Shown here in pieces: positions 19,876-28,821 of a stretch of 64,000 nucleotides of DNA. The DNA lies in assembly GCF_001941485.1 (NCBI RefSeq), contig NZ_CP009247.1:2170001-2234000 (forward strand), given 5' to 3'. The notes beneath the pieces were generated by a model. It saw nothing but the letters and a program-made list of their open reading frames with translations, made no database searches and was not told where the DNA came from. Numbering within the stretch: the stretch's first letter is position 1; each line of letters begins with the position of its first letter. A program made the position numbers and the translations under genes. Source of the stretch: Corynebacterium frankenforstense DSM 45800. Its GTDB lineage: Bacteria; Actinomycetota; Actinomycetes; Mycobacteriales; Mycobacteriaceae.

Positions 19876-19919
19876 GGACACCACGGTCCCGGTCGCCGCC
19901 CCGGGCCACCAGACACACA

Positions 19920-19968
19920 TGTCATCGACCGAATGACAGATGTCATCCAACCCGTGACATCCATGACT
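19920..19968. promoter_or_regulatory. Cluster of TGTCAT/ATGACA repeats upstream of the ABC-two-component operon
   Basis: Five hexamers within 49 bp: TGTCAT 19920-19925, ATGACA 19933-19938, TGTCAT 19941-19946, TGACAT 19955-19960 and ATGACT 19963-19968. The second and third form the palindrome TGACAGATGTCA. They sit 35-83 bp before the ABC ATPase start and within 45-95 bp of the divergent small gene. NarL-type regulators often bind such short repeats, so the co-encoded response regulator is the natural candidate. Confidence 0.55.
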
Positions 19969-20002
19969 GTCGCCCGGAAGAAACTCGCCTGAGACTCGAG
20001 GC

Positions 20003-20983
20003 ATGAGCTTCCACGCAGTCAACGACCCCGCATCCGGGGACCCGGTCGTCTCGGTGGAGAACGTCTGGTGCTCCTACGGAGACTTCACCGCGGTCCGGGA
20101 CGTGAGTTTCTCCGTCCCCCGAGGATCGATCCACGCGCTTCTGGGCACGAACGGCGCCGGAAAGACGACGCTCCTGGAGACCGTCCAGGGCTTCCGGCGC
20201 CCCGCCCGCGGCGGCATCGACGTCCTCGGATTCAACCCGGCGCGCGAGCGCACCCGGATCTCCGCGCGGACCGGGACGATGCTGCAGGAGTCGGGCCTCG
20301 TCGACGAGATGACGGTCTCCGGGCAGCTCGACCTGTGGCGGGGACTGAATCTGCGCGAGGACAGCACGGACCGGGTTCTGGAGCTGGTCGGGCTGACTCA
20401 CCGACGGCACGAGGCCGTCTCGGTGCTGTCCGGCGGGGAGCGGCGGCGCCTGGACTTCGCGATGGCCCTGTGGGGTCACCCCGAACTGATGGTCCTCGAC
20501 GAGCCGACGACGGGTCTCGACCCGCAGTCCCGGCGGATGGTCTGGCGGACCATCCGGGACGTGGTCTCCTCAGGCACTGCGGTGCTACTGACGACGCACT
20601 ATCTCGACGAAGCGCAGAGCCTCGCCGAGACCGTCACGATCCTCGACCGCGGCAGGGTCGCCCGCGAAGGGCCGATGGAGCGGGTACTCGCGACGATCCC
20701 CGCGACGATCAGTTTCAGCGTCCCCGCGACCGGCGACACGGTGGACGCATTGGCCACGCGACTCGACGGCGACCTGGAGGCGGCTTCCGGGACGGGAGGG
20801 ACGCACGTGCGCATCCGTACCTCCGATCTCCAGGTGGACGTCGGGAAAGTCATCGACTGGAGCCGGGAACACGCGCTGGCGCTCGACGGGCTGCGTAGCT
20901 CGCCGGCTTCCCTGGAGGAGGTGTTCCTCGACGTCGCCGACGCCGGGGGCCGAGAGACTACCGGAGAGAGGACGAACGCATGA
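20003..20983 (+). CDS. ABC exporter ATP-binding protein (multidrug/antibiotic type)
   Basis: 326 residues. Walker A LGTNGAGKTTLLETVQGF (~48), Q-loop MLQESGLVDEM, signature VLSGGERRRLDFAMAL (~140), Walker B LMVLDEPTTGLDP and the H-loop LLTTHYLDEA. The ~90-residue C-terminal tail after the ATPase matches drug-resistance ABC-2 ATPases. First gene of an operon with permease, histidine kinase and response regulator; stop overlaps the permease start (ATGA). Glycine codons GGA and GGG are more frequent here than in neighbouring genes, which favour GGC, a sign of possible transfer. Substrate unknown. Confidence 0.92.
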   Translation: MSFHAVNDPASGDPVVSVENVWCSYGDFTAVRDVSFSVPRGSIHALLGTNGAGKTTLLETVQGFRRPARGGIDVLGFNPARERTRISARTGTMLQESGLVDEMTVSGQLDLWRGLNLREDSTDRVLELVGLTHRRHEAVSVLSGGERRRLDFAMALWGHPELMVLDEPTTGLDPQSRRMVWRTIRDVVSSGTAVLLTTHYLDEAQSLAETVTILDRGRVAREGPMERVLATIPATISFSVPATGDTVDALATRLDGDLEAASGTGGTHVRIRTSDLQVDVGKVIDWSREHALALDGLRSSPASLEEVFLDVADAGGRETTGERTNA

Positions 20984-21747
20984 GCATGACCGCATCTGCC
21001 CGACCTGTCCGGAAGACCTCGCAGCTGTGGCGGGCGCTCGTCGCCTCGGAGCTATGGGTCTTCCTCCGGCAACCCGCGATGATCGCCGTCAGTCTGCTGG
21101 TGCCCGCCGGGCTGCTGGCGATCACCTGGATCGGAGAGCGCACCGAGAACGCCGGGACATGGGCGGGCATCGGGGGCCGCCACACCGCGGCGGTGCTGTG
21201 CATCACCGTGTACTTCGTCGCCCTGAACACGATCACCGCCCGACGGCACACACTGGCGCTGAAACGACTGCGGACGACGCCTCTGCCCGACCTGGGAATC
21301 ATCACCGGCCTGCTGACGCCACCCGTCGTGGTCGGACTCTTCCAACTCGTGGTGGTCCACTCCGGCCTCCTCGCCCTCGGCGCTCCGACTCCCGACCGGC
21401 CCCTGGTGATTCTGGCCGCCGGCGCCAGCGGCATCCTCGTGGCCGCGCTCGCCGGAGTCGCGACCAGCGCGGTGACGGCCAACCCGGAGAAGGCGCAGTG
21501 GACCATGCTGCCGTTGTTCGTGGCGACGATGGGAGCGGCCTCACTGCTCCCCACGATCTCTGATCCGGCGGCGCATCTCGCCCTGCGGGCCGTGCCGTTG
21601 GTCGCCAACGCCGATCTGACGACCGCAGCCTGGACCGCCGACGGTGACCCGCTGAGGTTCGCCGCCGATGCTGGCATTGTGGTGGCATGGCTAGTGGTCC
21701 TCAGCGTGCTGTCGCACCGGACGTTCCGGTGGGAACGACGTCGCTGA
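20980..21747 (+). CDS. ABC-2 type permease
   Basis: 255 residues with about six transmembrane helices (for example PAMIAVSLLVPAGLLAIT, AAVLCITVYFVALNTI, LVILAAGASGILVAALAG, ADAGIVVAWLVVLSVL). It is the membrane half of the exporter powered by the ATPase encoded immediately upstream (4-nt overlap). The basic stretch TARRHTLALKRLRTTPL is typical of the cytoplasmic loop in this family. Substrate unknown. Confidence 0.88.
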   Translation: MSMTASARPVRKTSQLWRALVASELWVFLRQPAMIAVSLLVPAGLLAITWIGERTENAGTWAGIGGRHTAAVLCITVYFVALNTITARRHTLALKRLRTTPLPDLGIITGLLTPPVVVGLFQLVVVHSGLLALGAPTPDRPLVILAAGASGILVAALAGVATSAVTANPEKAQWTMLPLFVATMGAASLLPTISDPAAHLALRAVPLVANADLTTAAWTADGDPLRFAADAGIVVAWLVVLSVLSHRTFRWERRR

Positions 21748-21752
21748 CCGCC

Positions 21753-22943
21753 ATGCCCCCGGACTCCCGGCCGGCGTCGTTCCCGGCGATCGCCACCTAC
21801 ATCAGATCGACCCACGCGGTGCTCGTCCTCGCGGCGCTGTTCGTCCCCGTGGGCGTCTTCGTGGCTGAGGACCACAACCGGATGACGGGCGTCGGGATTG
21901 TTCTCGCGGGACTCGTCGGTGTGCTCGGTGGACTCGCGTTGTTCACCGAGGCGGTCCCGGGCCCCCGGTTCTCCCGGCTGTGGCGGAGCGTACCGGTCAG
22001 GGCCACCTGGAGCATCGCGATGGTCGCCGGGTCCGCCCTGCTCGTCGCGATAATGCCCGGCACCTCCGGAGGCCTGTCGGCGGCGGTATTACCGGTCGCC
22101 CTCGCCCTCCGCGCGGTGGCGATCGGATCCCTCTGGACGAGTTCGCTGCAGACCGCCGTGGCGGCCGCCGCCTGCCTCCTCGTCGCCCTCGCATGCGCGG
22201 AAGACCGAAGCCTGGACGATCTGGGGCTGACGGTCGCGGTCGGTGCGTTGCTCGCTTTCGCGGTTATCGCGCAGGACGCGGTGTACGCGCTCGCGCTCGA
22301 GGTCGACGATCTGCGCACGAGGGAGGCCGAGCGCGCCGTCACCCACGAGCGCCAACGCTTCGCCGGGGATCTGCACGACATCCAGGGTCAGCACCTGCAA
22401 CTGCTCGCCGTCGAGGCGCAGCTCGTCCAGCGGCTGATCGACACCGGCAGACTTGAAGACGCTCGGAAGCACGCCTCGAGGCTGCGCGAGATCGCCGCGA
22501 CCGCGCTCGACGAGATGCGCAGCGTCGTGCACGCCTACCGTGCAGTCAGTGTCAAGACGGAGGCGGCCAACGCGGCCCGGGTGCTCACGTCAGCCGGCAT
22601 CACCGTGCGCGTCGACTGCGACGCTCCCCCGGCCCTCTCCGACACCGCCGACCGTCTCCTCGGACGGACCATCCGCGAGGGGATCACGAACATTCTCCGC
22701 CACACGCGGGCCGAGCGGTGCGAGATCGGCGTCCGGCCCGAGAAGCGGGCCGGCCGCGAGGGCGTCTCCCTGACCCTGACCGACTCCGGCCCAGCCGTGC
22801 CACAGTCCGGATCCCCGGGCAGCGGTCTCGACACGTTGGCACGCCGCTACGCCGGGGCGGGAGGGCGACTGACCTTCACCAGCACCGACGACGACGGTGG
22901 GCATCTCGACGCCTGGCTACCACTTTCCACGGAGGCACAGTGA
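21753..22943 (+). CDS. NarL/DesK-type sensor histidine kinase
   Basis: About 396 residues. Four to six helices in the first ~170 residues, then the HisKA_3 dimerisation/phospho-acceptor helix QRFAGDLHDIQGQHLQLLAVEAQLV with the His in D-L-H-D, then an HATPase domain with IREGITNILRHTRAERC (N box) and GSGLDTLARRYAGAGG (G box). The ATG chosen is 5 nt after the permease stop; an ATG at 21687, inside the permease gene, would add 22 residues and cannot be excluded. Stop overlaps the response regulator start (GTGA). The signal is unknown; kinases paired with ABC-2 exporters often sense antimicrobials. Confidence 0.88.
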   Translation: MPPDSRPASFPAIATYIRSTHAVLVLAALFVPVGVFVAEDHNRMTGVGIVLAGLVGVLGGLALFTEAVPGPRFSRLWRSVPVRATWSIAMVAGSALLVAIMPGTSGGLSAAVLPVALALRAVAIGSLWTSSLQTAVAAAACLLVALACAEDRSLDDLGLTVAVGALLAFAVIAQDAVYALALEVDDLRTREAERAVTHERQRFAGDLHDIQGQHLQLLAVEAQLVQRLIDTGRLEDARKHASRLREIAATALDEMRSVVHAYRAVSVKTEAANAARVLTSAGITVRVDCDAPPALSDTADRLLGRTIREGITNILRHTRAERCEIGVRPEKRAGREGVSLTLTDSGPAVPQSGSPGSGLDTLARRYAGAGGRLTFTSTDDDGGHLDAWLPLSTEAQ

Positions 22944-23554
22944 CCACACCGATCCGCATCGTCCTTGCCGACGACGAACTCCTCATCGGAGAAGCCCTCG
23001 GCACCCTTCTCTCCCTCGAAGAGGACTTCATCGTCGCGGCCACCGCCAGAGACGGCCGCGAAGCCGTCCAGGCCGCCCTCCGGGAGCACCCCCACATCGC
23101 CGTCCTCGATCTGGAGATGCCCGGACTGGACGGCATCGAGGCGGCCACCGCCATCCGCGCAGACGCGCCCTCGACCCGCGTCGTCCTGTTGACGAGGCAC
23201 GCACGGCCCGCCGTCCTGCGCCGCGCTCTCGAGGCCGGGGTGAGCGGCTTCGTGACCAAGGCCACCTCAGTGGTCGACCTCCCCGGGATCCTCCGCACGG
23301 TGCACGCCGGCGGCCGCTACATCGACGGCAATGTCGCCGGGGCCGCACTGACCGAGGGCAATTGCCCGCTCACCGCACGCGAACTCGACGTGCTCCGCGA
23401 GGCGCTCGACGGGGCGACGGTCCGCACCATCGCCGAACGCACGCACCTGGCCCCCGGCACCGTCCGCAACTACGCCTCCACCGCGATGAGCAAACTCGGC
23501 GCCGACACCAGGGTCGCGGCCGCCCACATCGCCTGGCGCGAAGGCTGGATCTGA
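22940..23554 (+). CDS. NarL/LuxR-type response regulator
   Basis: 204 residues from a GTG start with GGAGG three bases before it. Receiver domain with acidic pair VLADDELL, phospho-acceptor Asp in AVLDLEMPGLDG (~54), conserved Thr in LLTRHARP and Lys in GFVTKATS. LuxR-type helix-turn-helix at the C-terminus (CPLTARELDVLREALDGATVRTIAERTHLAPGTVRNYASTAMSKLGA). Partner of the kinase encoded just upstream, with which it overlaps 4 nt. Likely controls its own operon through the TGTCAT repeats (inference). Confidence 0.93.
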   Translation: MTTPIRIVLADDELLIGEALGTLLSLEEDFIVAATARDGREAVQAALREHPHIAVLDLEMPGLDGIEAATAIRADAPSTRVVLLTRHARPAVLRRALEAGVSGFVTKATSVVDLPGILRTVHAGGRYIDGNVAGAALTEGNCPLTARELDVLREALDGATVRTIAERTHLAPGTVRNYASTAMSKLGADTRVAAAHIAWREGWI

Positions 23555-23600
23555 CTCCCCTCCCCGCCCACCGGTCCTCCTCTCCCGCGGGGACGCACAC

Positions 23601-23640
23601 GAAAAAAGAGGCGGGCCGCTCTCTCGAGCGGCCCGCCTCC
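23601..23640 (-). terminator. Strong terminator downstream of the tRNA-Ala genes
   Basis: Perfect 14-bp stem: GAGGCGGGCCGCTC (23608-23621) with GAGCGGCCCGCCTC (23626-23639), 4-nt loop. On the minus strand it is followed by TTTTTTCG, so it ends tRNA transcription. It may also slow transcripts coming from the response regulator on the other strand. Confidence 0.85.
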
Positions 23641-23646
23641 GGGAAG

Positions 23647-23719
23647 TGGAGCTAACGGGATTCGAACCCGTGACCCCCACACTGCCAGTGTGGTGCGCTA
23701 CCAGCTGCGCCATAGCCCC
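23647..23719 (-). tRNA. tRNA-Ala (GGC anticodon), copy 1
   Basis: 73 nt; on the minus strand begins GGGGCTATGGCGCAGC, anticodon loop CTGGCAG, T-loop GGTTCGAATCCC, acceptor ending TAGCTCCA. CCA is not encoded. Identical to the copy 46 bp upstream. Confidence 0.96.
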
Positions 23720-23765
23720 GTGGGTATTCAGTTGACCGGGCTGGCCGAAACCGGCCTTTCCGGAG

Positions 23766-23838
23766 TGGAGCTAACGGGATTCGAACCCGTGACCCCCACA
23801 CTGCCAGTGTGGTGCGCTACCAGCTGCGCCATAGCCCC
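23766..23838 (-). tRNA. tRNA-Ala (GGC anticodon), copy 2
   Basis: 73 nt, same sequence as the neighbouring tRNA-Ala gene; the flanking bases GGAG also match. The tandem pair probably arose by recent duplication and is co-transcribed, ending at the hairpin near 23.6 kb. Confidence 0.96.
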
Positions 23839-23883
23839 TCAAGACTCCTGACAATGTACATGGCGCACCCGGAAACGACCAAA

Positions 23884-23924
23884 TCCCCCGCTCCCGGCCG
23901 CAATTGCGGCACGGGTGCGGGGGA
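23884..23924 (-). terminator. Terminator of the DsbA-like gene
   Basis: CCCCCGC (23885-23891) pairs with GCGGGGG (23917-23923), with an inner stem CCCG-GCCGC/GCGGC-CGGG around AATT. Minus-strand continuation ATTTGG gives a short U-tract. Confidence 0.65.
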
Positions 23925-23945
23925 CGGCGACGGCGACCGACGCGA

Positions 23946-23955
23946 CGTCGGAAAT
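23946..23955 (-). other. ATTTCCGACG 3'-end motif, DsbA-like gene copy
   Basis: Minus strand CGATTTCCGACGTCGCG, 20 nt after the stop codon and about 22 nt before the terminator stem. Confidence 0.6.
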
Positions 23956-23974
23956 CGCGTCGCCGGCGGTGCGG

Positions 23975-24697
23975 CTAGCGACGGACCTTCTCGACCCAGT
24001 CGCTGCTCAGCTGGATCTCCTCGCCGTCGACGAAGATGCGCGGGGAGGACACGCCGTCGTCGGTGGCGCGCAAGCGGTCCTCGTTGTCCTTGCCGAACTG
24101 GCGGGCCTCGTCGGTGAACTTGCCGTCACGGATGTTCGAGACGACGTCGTCACCCGCGCCCATCTGCTCGGCGAGGTCGGCGAGCTCCTCGTCGCCCCAC
24201 TGCTGGTAGATGTCCTGCTGGTGCTCGAGCAGGTACTGGCGGTAGTTCCAGTACAGCTCGGCGTCGCCGGACTCGCCGACGGCGTAGACGGCCGCCAGGA
24301 TGTGGTGGGACTGGCCGTCCTCGTTGCCGCGGTCCATGAAGGACATCGTGCGGATCGCCACGTCCATGTCGCCGGCCTCGATGGCGTCCTTGAGCTGGTC
24401 CTTGTCGGCCACGGCGAGCTCGGCGCAGTGCGGGCAGAGGAAGTCCTCGTAGATCTCGACCTTCGGCGTCTTGTCGTCGGTCTTGGCGGAGTCCTCCGCG
24501 GTCAGCTTGAAGGCCTCGTCGTCGATCTGCTGGCTCATGGCCACGGGCTCGACCTGGCCCTCGAATTCGACCTTGCTCTTCGACTGACCCGAGATGATGA
24601 TGTAGCCGATCACCACGGCCGCGATGACGACCACGGCGATGACGGCCCACAGGAAGCCGTTGCTCTTCTGGTTCGGCGACTTGACGGTGCTGCTCAC
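23975..24697 (-). CDS. Membrane-anchored DsbA-like thiol-disulphide oxidoreductase
   Basis: 240 residues from a GTG start (VSSTVKSPNQK) with AAGGAAA upstream. One N-terminal signal anchor (GFLWAVIAVVVIAAVVIGYIII, ~16-37) leads to a periplasm-like DsbA/thioredoxin domain with active site EDFLCPHCAELA (Cys-Pro-His-Cys, ~87) and cis-Pro segment GVSSPRIFVDG. It probably forms or rearranges disulphides in exported proteins. The CPHC pair matches E. coli DsbA. No partner gene (VKOR or DsbB) is adjacent. Confidence 0.92.
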   Translation of the reverse strand: MSSTVKSPNQKSNGFLWAVIAVVVIAAVVIGYIIISGQSKSKVEFEGQVEPVAMSQQIDDEAFKLTAEDSAKTDDKTPKVEIYEDFLCPHCAELAVADKDQLKDAIEAGDMDVAIRTMSFMDRGNEDGQSHHILAAVYAVGESGDAELYWNYRQYLLEHQQDIYQQWGDEELADLAEQMGAGDDVVSNIRDGKFTDEARQFGKDNEDRLRATDDGVSSPRIFVDGEEIQLSSDWVEKVRR

Positions 24698-24779
24698 GTG
24701 CGCGCTCTCGTTTCCTTCCGTTGGACGGACGGGGTCGGCCCCTGCCCGTGTGGTTCGCGGAGGGAGTCTAGCCCAGAAA

Positions 24780-24811
24780 GGCGACCCCACGCAGGTCGCG
24801 TGGGGTCGCCC
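24780..24811 (-). terminator. Terminator downstream of pgm
   Basis: Perfect 13-bp stem GGCGACCCCACGC (24780-24792) / GCGTGGGGTCGCC (24798-24810), loop AGGTC. On the minus strand it is followed by TTTCT. Lies about 125 bp beyond the pgm stop and shortly upstream of the DsbA-like promoter. Confidence 0.75.
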
Positions 24812-24935
24812 ATCATTGTGCGGGGTGCGCTACGGCGTGCCCCGGCCCCTCCGGCCGTCCCACGCGGCGTGCCCGGGACCGCGGCAGCGGGGCCGGCGCC
24901 GCGCACCACAGCCCGCGCCCGGGCCCGCTCCGTCG

Positions 24936-26591
24936 CTACTCGAGCACCTCCGAGACGACCGCCTGGGCGGCCTCCTGCACCTGGGCGAGGTGCTCGGCGC
25001 CGCGGAAGGACTCCGCGTAGATCTTGTACTTGTCCTCGGTGCCGGAGGGCCGGGCGGCGAACCAGGCGCTCTCCGTGGTCACCTTCAGCCCGCCGATGGC
25101 CGCACCGTTGCCGGGGGCGTCGACGAGCTTGTCCACGATCGGCTCGCCGGCCAGCTCGGTGGCGGAGACGTCCTCCGGGGACAGCTTCTTGAGCACGGCC
25201 TTCTGCTCGCGGTCGGCCGGCGCGTCGGTGCGCGCGTAGGCCGGGGCGCCGAACTTCTCGGCCAGCTCCGCGTAGCGCTGCGAGGGCGTCTTGCCGGTCA
25301 CGGCGGTGATCTCCGCGGCCAGCAGGTCCATGATCAGGCCGTCCTTGTCGGTCGACCACACGGTGCCGTCGGTGCGCAGGAAGGACGCGCCCGCGGACTC
25401 CTCGCCGCCGAAGCCGATGGTGCCGTCGATGAGCCCCGGCACGAACCACTTGAAGCCGACGGGCACCTCGACGAGCTCGCGGCCGATCTCGGCGACGACG
25501 CGGTCGATCATCGAGGAGGAGACCAGGGTCTTGCCCACGGCGGTCGAGGCCGGCCAGCCCGGGCGGTGGCTGAACAGGTACTCGATGGCCACGGCCAGGT
25601 AGTGGTTCGGGTTCATCAGCCCGGCGTCCGGGGTGACGATGCCGTGGCGGTCGGCGTCGGCGTCGTTGCCGGTGGCGATGTCGAAGGTGTCGCGGTTGGC
25701 GATCAGCGAGGCCATCGCGTCCGGGCTCGAGCAGTCCATGCGGATCTTGCCGTCGGTGTCCAGCGTCATGAAGCGCCAGGTCGCGTCGACCTGCGGGTTG
25801 ACCACCTCGAGGTCGAGGTTGTGCGCCTCGGCGATGGCACCCCAGTAGTCCACGGAGGCGCCGCCCATCGGGTCGGCGCCGATGTGCAGGCCGGCCTCGC
25901 GAATGGCGTCCAGGTCGACGACGTTGGGCAGGTCCGCGATGTACTCGCCCATGAAGTCGAAGGCCTCGGCGAACTCGTCGCGCACGCCGCTGACCGGGGT
26001 GCGGCGCACGTCCTTCAGGCCCCCGCGCAGGATCTCGTTGGCGCGGTCGGCGATCCAGTCGGTGGCGTCGGCGCCGGCCGGCCCGCCGGACGGCGGGTTG
26101 TACTTGAAGCCGCCGTCGCGCGGCGGGTTGTGCGAGGGCGTGATGACGATGCCGTCGGCACGCTTCGGGTCGGTGCCGGTCACCCCGCCGGAAAGCTTGG
26201 CGTTGTGGGCGAGGATGGCGTGGCTGACCGCCGGGGTCGGGGTGTAGCGGCCGGCGGCGTCGACGCGCACGGGCACCTCGTTGGCCTTGAGGACCTCCAG
26301 GGCGGAGACCATGGCGGGCTCGGACAGGGCGTGGGTGTCGCGGCCGATGTAGACGGGGCCGCCGATGTCGTGGGCGCGGCGGTACTCGACGATGGCCTGG
26401 GTGATGGCCAGGATGTGGTTCTCGTTGAAGGCCTTGTCCAGGGAGGAGCCGCGGTGCCCGGAGGTGCCGAAGGCGACCGCCTGGTCGGGGTCGTCCGCGT
26501 CGGGCGTGCGGGTGTAGTAGGCCGTGACGACCTCGGCGATGTCGATGAGGTCCTCGGGGCGGGCGGGCTGGCCTGCGCGTTCGTGTGCCAT
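24936..26591 (-). CDS. pgm: Phosphoglucomutase, alpha-D-glucose phosphate-specific
   Basis: 551 residues, normal for the family. Converts glucose 1-phosphate and glucose 6-phosphate, linking glycolysis with glycogen, trehalose and cell-wall sugar nucleotides. [17 protein letters not shown] is the phosphate loop of the N-terminal domain; [18 protein letters not shown] holds the phosphoserine; [10 protein letters not shown] is the magnesium loop; [12 protein letters not shown] binds sugar; [14 protein letters not shown] binds phosphate. Start [10 protein letters not shown] has AAAGGAGA upstream; the 27 extra codons of the open frame are not supported. Single-gene unit with its own terminator. 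Confidence 0.96.
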   Translation of the reverse strand: MAHERAGQPARPEDLIDIAEVVTAYYTRTPDADDPDQAVAFGTSGHRGSSLDKAFNENHILAITQAIVEYRRAHDIGGPVYIGRDTHALSEPAMVSALEVLKANEVPVRVDAAGRYTPTPAVSHAILAHNAKLSGGVTGTDPKRADGIVITPSHNPPRDGGFKYNPPSGGPAGADATDWIADRANEILRGGLKDVRRTPVSGVRDEFAEAFDFMGEYIADLPNVVDLDAIREAGLHIGADPMGGASVDYWGAIAEAHNLDLEVVNPQVDATWRFMTLDTDGKIRMDCSSPDAMASLIANRDTFDIATGNDADADRHGIVTPDAGLMNPNHYLAVAIEYLFSHRPGWPASTAVGKTLVSSSMIDRVVAEIGRELVEVPVGFKWFVPGLIDGTIGFGGEESAGASFLRTDGTVWSTDKDGLIMDLLAAEITAVTGKTPSQRYAELAEKFGAPAYARTDAPADREQKAVLKKLSPEDVSATELAGEPIVDKLVDAPGNGAAIGGLKVTTESAWFAARPSGTEDKYKIYAESFRGAEHLAQVQEAAQAVVSEVLE

Positions 26592-26801
26592 GGGGTCCTG
26601 GATCTCCTTTGCGTCCGGGTGACGGTGCGTGCGCGTGCGGCCGTCGCGTGGACGACGTCGCGCCTCCGGCACCCATTGTCCCCCGTTTCGGCCCGGGCGT
26701 GCAGGGTCGCGGGACGCGCACGGTGATCCGATACCCCCGCTCGGGTGAGAATGTCCCGTTTCACTTCCTTTGTTACCTATCGGGAATTAGATTCTGTGAC
26801 C

Positions 26802-28223
26802 ATGGACACGCTCAATGACTTCCTCGGTTCCGTCGCCGCGGTGGTGTGGGGACCGTTCATCCTCATCCCGCTGCTGCTGGGCACCGGCCTGTACCTGACG
26901 TGCCGGCTGGGCTTCCTCCAGTTCCGCACCCTCGGCCGCTCCCTGCGCAAGGCCTTCATCGACGGCAGCGAGGGCGAGGACGTCGAGGGCGACATCACCA
27001 ACTACCAGGCGCTGACCACCGCGCTGGCCGCCACCGTCGGCGTCGGCAACATCGTCGGTGTGGCCACGGCCATCTCCATCGGCGGGCCCGGCTCGCTGCT
27101 GTGGGTGTGGATCACCGGCCTGGTGGGCATGGCCTCGAAGTACACCGAGGCGTTCCTGGGCGTGCGCTTCCGCACCACCGACCACAACGGCGAGCAGGCC
27201 GGCGGCCCGCAGGAGTACCTGCGCCGCGGCATCAGGGGCCCGGCGGGCAAGATCCTGGCCTTCCTGTTCACCCTCTTCGCCATCGTCGCCTCCTTCGGCA
27301 TCGGCAACACCACCCAGGGCAACGCCGTCGCCCACGGCATGCAGGAGACCTTCGGGCTGGACCCGGTGGCCACCGGCGCGCTGCTCTTCGTCGGCATCGG
27401 CGCGGTGCTGCTCGGCGGCATCCAGTCGATCGGCCGGATCACCTCGGCGTTCGTGCCGATGATGATCGTCGTCTACGTCGTCGGCGGCATCGTGGTGCTG
27501 CTGCTCAACATCACCTCCCTGCCCGGCGCGTTCGAGCTGATCTTCACCGACGCGTTCACCGGCACCGCCGCCACGGGCGGCTTCGTCGGCTCGGCCTTCC
27601 TGGTCGTCATCCAGATGGGTGTCGCCCGCGGCATCTTCTCCAACGAGTCCGGCATGGGCTCGGCGGCGATCGCGGCCGCGGCGGCCAAGACCACCCACCC
27701 GGTCCGTCAGGGCCTGGTCTCGATGACCCAGACCTTCATCGACACGATCATCGTCGTCTCCATCACCGGCCTGTGCATCGTGACCACGGGCGTGTGGGAC
27801 CGCGGCGAGGACAACGCCGCGACCATGACCGCGGCCGCCTTCTCCACCGCCCTGCCGGGCCACTGGGGCGGAACGATCGTCTCCCTGTCGGTCGTCTTCT
27901 TCGCCTTCTCCACCATCCTCGGCTGGGCCTACTACGGCGAGCGCTGCGTGGTCGCCCTGCTGGGCTGGAAGTTCTCCCTGCCCTACCGCCTGTTCTTCAC
28001 CTGCGTCGTCTTCGTCGGCGCGACCACCGAGCTGACCCTGGTGTGGACCTTCGCGGACCTGGCCAACGCCCTGATGGCGCTGCCGAACCTGATCGGCCTG
28101 CTGCTCCTCTCCGGCCTGGTGGCCAAGGAGACCAGGGAGTACCTGCGCTTCGACCCGAAGCTGACCGCCGACGCCGACGCGGTGCGCCGCCACCTCGAGT
28201 CCACCAGCTCCGACTGGCGCTGA
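26802..28223 (+). CDS. Sodium/alanine symporter (AGCS family)
   Basis: 473 residues, about eleven helices. Imports alanine or glycine with sodium. Signature GNIVGVATAISIGGPGSLLWVWITGLVGMASKYTEAFLGVRFR matches the AGCS family pattern, and ARGIFSNESGMGSAAIAAAAAKTTHPVRQGLVSM is the second conserved block. A TAGATT box at 26788-26793 is 8 nt before the ATG, supporting this start and a leaderless mRNA over the longer frame. Diverges from pgm. Confidence 0.94.
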   Translation: MDTLNDFLGSVAAVVWGPFILIPLLLGTGLYLTCRLGFLQFRTLGRSLRKAFIDGSEGEDVEGDITNYQALTTALAATVGVGNIVGVATAISIGGPGSLLWVWITGLVGMASKYTEAFLGVRFRTTDHNGEQAGGPQEYLRRGIRGPAGKILAFLFTLFAIVASFGIGNTTQGNAVAHGMQETFGLDPVATGALLFVGIGAVLLGGIQSIGRITSAFVPMMIVVYVVGGIVVLLLNITSLPGAFELIFTDAFTGTAATGGFVGSAFLVVIQMGVARGIFSNESGMGSAAIAAAAAKTTHPVRQGLVSMTQTFIDTIIVVSITGLCIVTTGVWDRGEDNAATMTAAAFSTALPGHWGGTIVSLSVVFFAFSTILGWAYYGERCVVALLGWKFSLPYRLFFTCVVFVGATTELTLVWTFADLANALMALPNLIGLLLLSGLVAKETREYLRFDPKLTADADAVRRHLESTSSDWR

Positions 28224-28335
28224 CCGCACCCGGCCGCCGTCGGGCCTTCCGGACCGCCGCCGGGCGCCACGGAGCGCACCGGGGCGACACGGCCCCGCCC
28301 GGCGCCGGCCCCGCACCCGGCTAGAATTCCAGAGC

Positions 28336-28821
28336 GTGACCGCCGCAGACCTCGCCCACACCGTGTCCCGGGAGACCGGGCGCACGCTGGTCGTGGCCTG
28401 CGGCGCCGTCTTCGGCGCCTGCGCCCGCTTCGGGCTGCAGGGGCTGGCCCCCGGCTCCCTGTGGCCGCTGCTGGGCATCAACCTGCTGGCCTGCCTGGCG
28501 ATGGGCTTCTTCCGCCCCGGGCTGTTCTGGGGCAAGGGCGTCCTCGGCGGCTTCAGCAGCTTCTCCGCTGTGGTCGTCGTCTTCTACCACGTGCCGGCCT
28601 GGGAGGCCGTCGCCTACCTCGCCGCGACCGTGCTGGGCGGGTTCGCCGCCTGGGGCGTGGGCGACGTGCTCGCCGAGCGCCGCACCTGGCGCCACCACCG
28701 CACCTCATCCGATGACGCCGGTGGCTCCGGGACCGCCGGCGCGCGCGGCGTGCGCGCCGCCGAGCAGGCCCGCGCCCACCGCACGGTGCACCACACCCGT
28801 CCCGAGGGGAGGGCGAAGTGA
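28336..28821 (+). CDS. crcB: Fluoride channel subunit CrcB (Fluc), first gene
   Basis: 161 residues from GTG. Four helices typical of CrcB (VACGAVFGACARFGLQGL, LLGINLLACLAMGFF, GVLGGFSSFSAVVVVFYH, YLAATVLGGFAAWGVGDVLA). Fluc channels export fluoride; GVLGGFSSFS is the TFST-like track. The ~45-residue hydrophilic C-terminal tail is unusual. Paired genes like this form heterodimers, in antiparallel orientation. TAGAAT at 28322-28327 lies 8 nt before the GTG (leaderless), which leaves no room for a fluoride riboswitch. Overlaps the next gene by GTGA. Confidence 0.9.
   Translation: MTAADLAHTVSRETGRTLVVACGAVFGACARFGLQGLAPGSLWPLLGINLLACLAMGFFRPGLFWGKGVLGGFSSFSAVVVVFYHVPAWEAVAYLAATVLGGFAAWGVGDVLAERRTWRHHRTSSDDAGGSGTAGARGVRAAEQARAHRTVHHTRPEGRAK

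Noticed and set aside
28224..28335. Fluoride riboswitch upstream of the crcB pair
   Set aside because: The -10 box lies only 8 nt before the GTG, so the mRNA is likely leaderless; the riboswitch core sequence is not visible.
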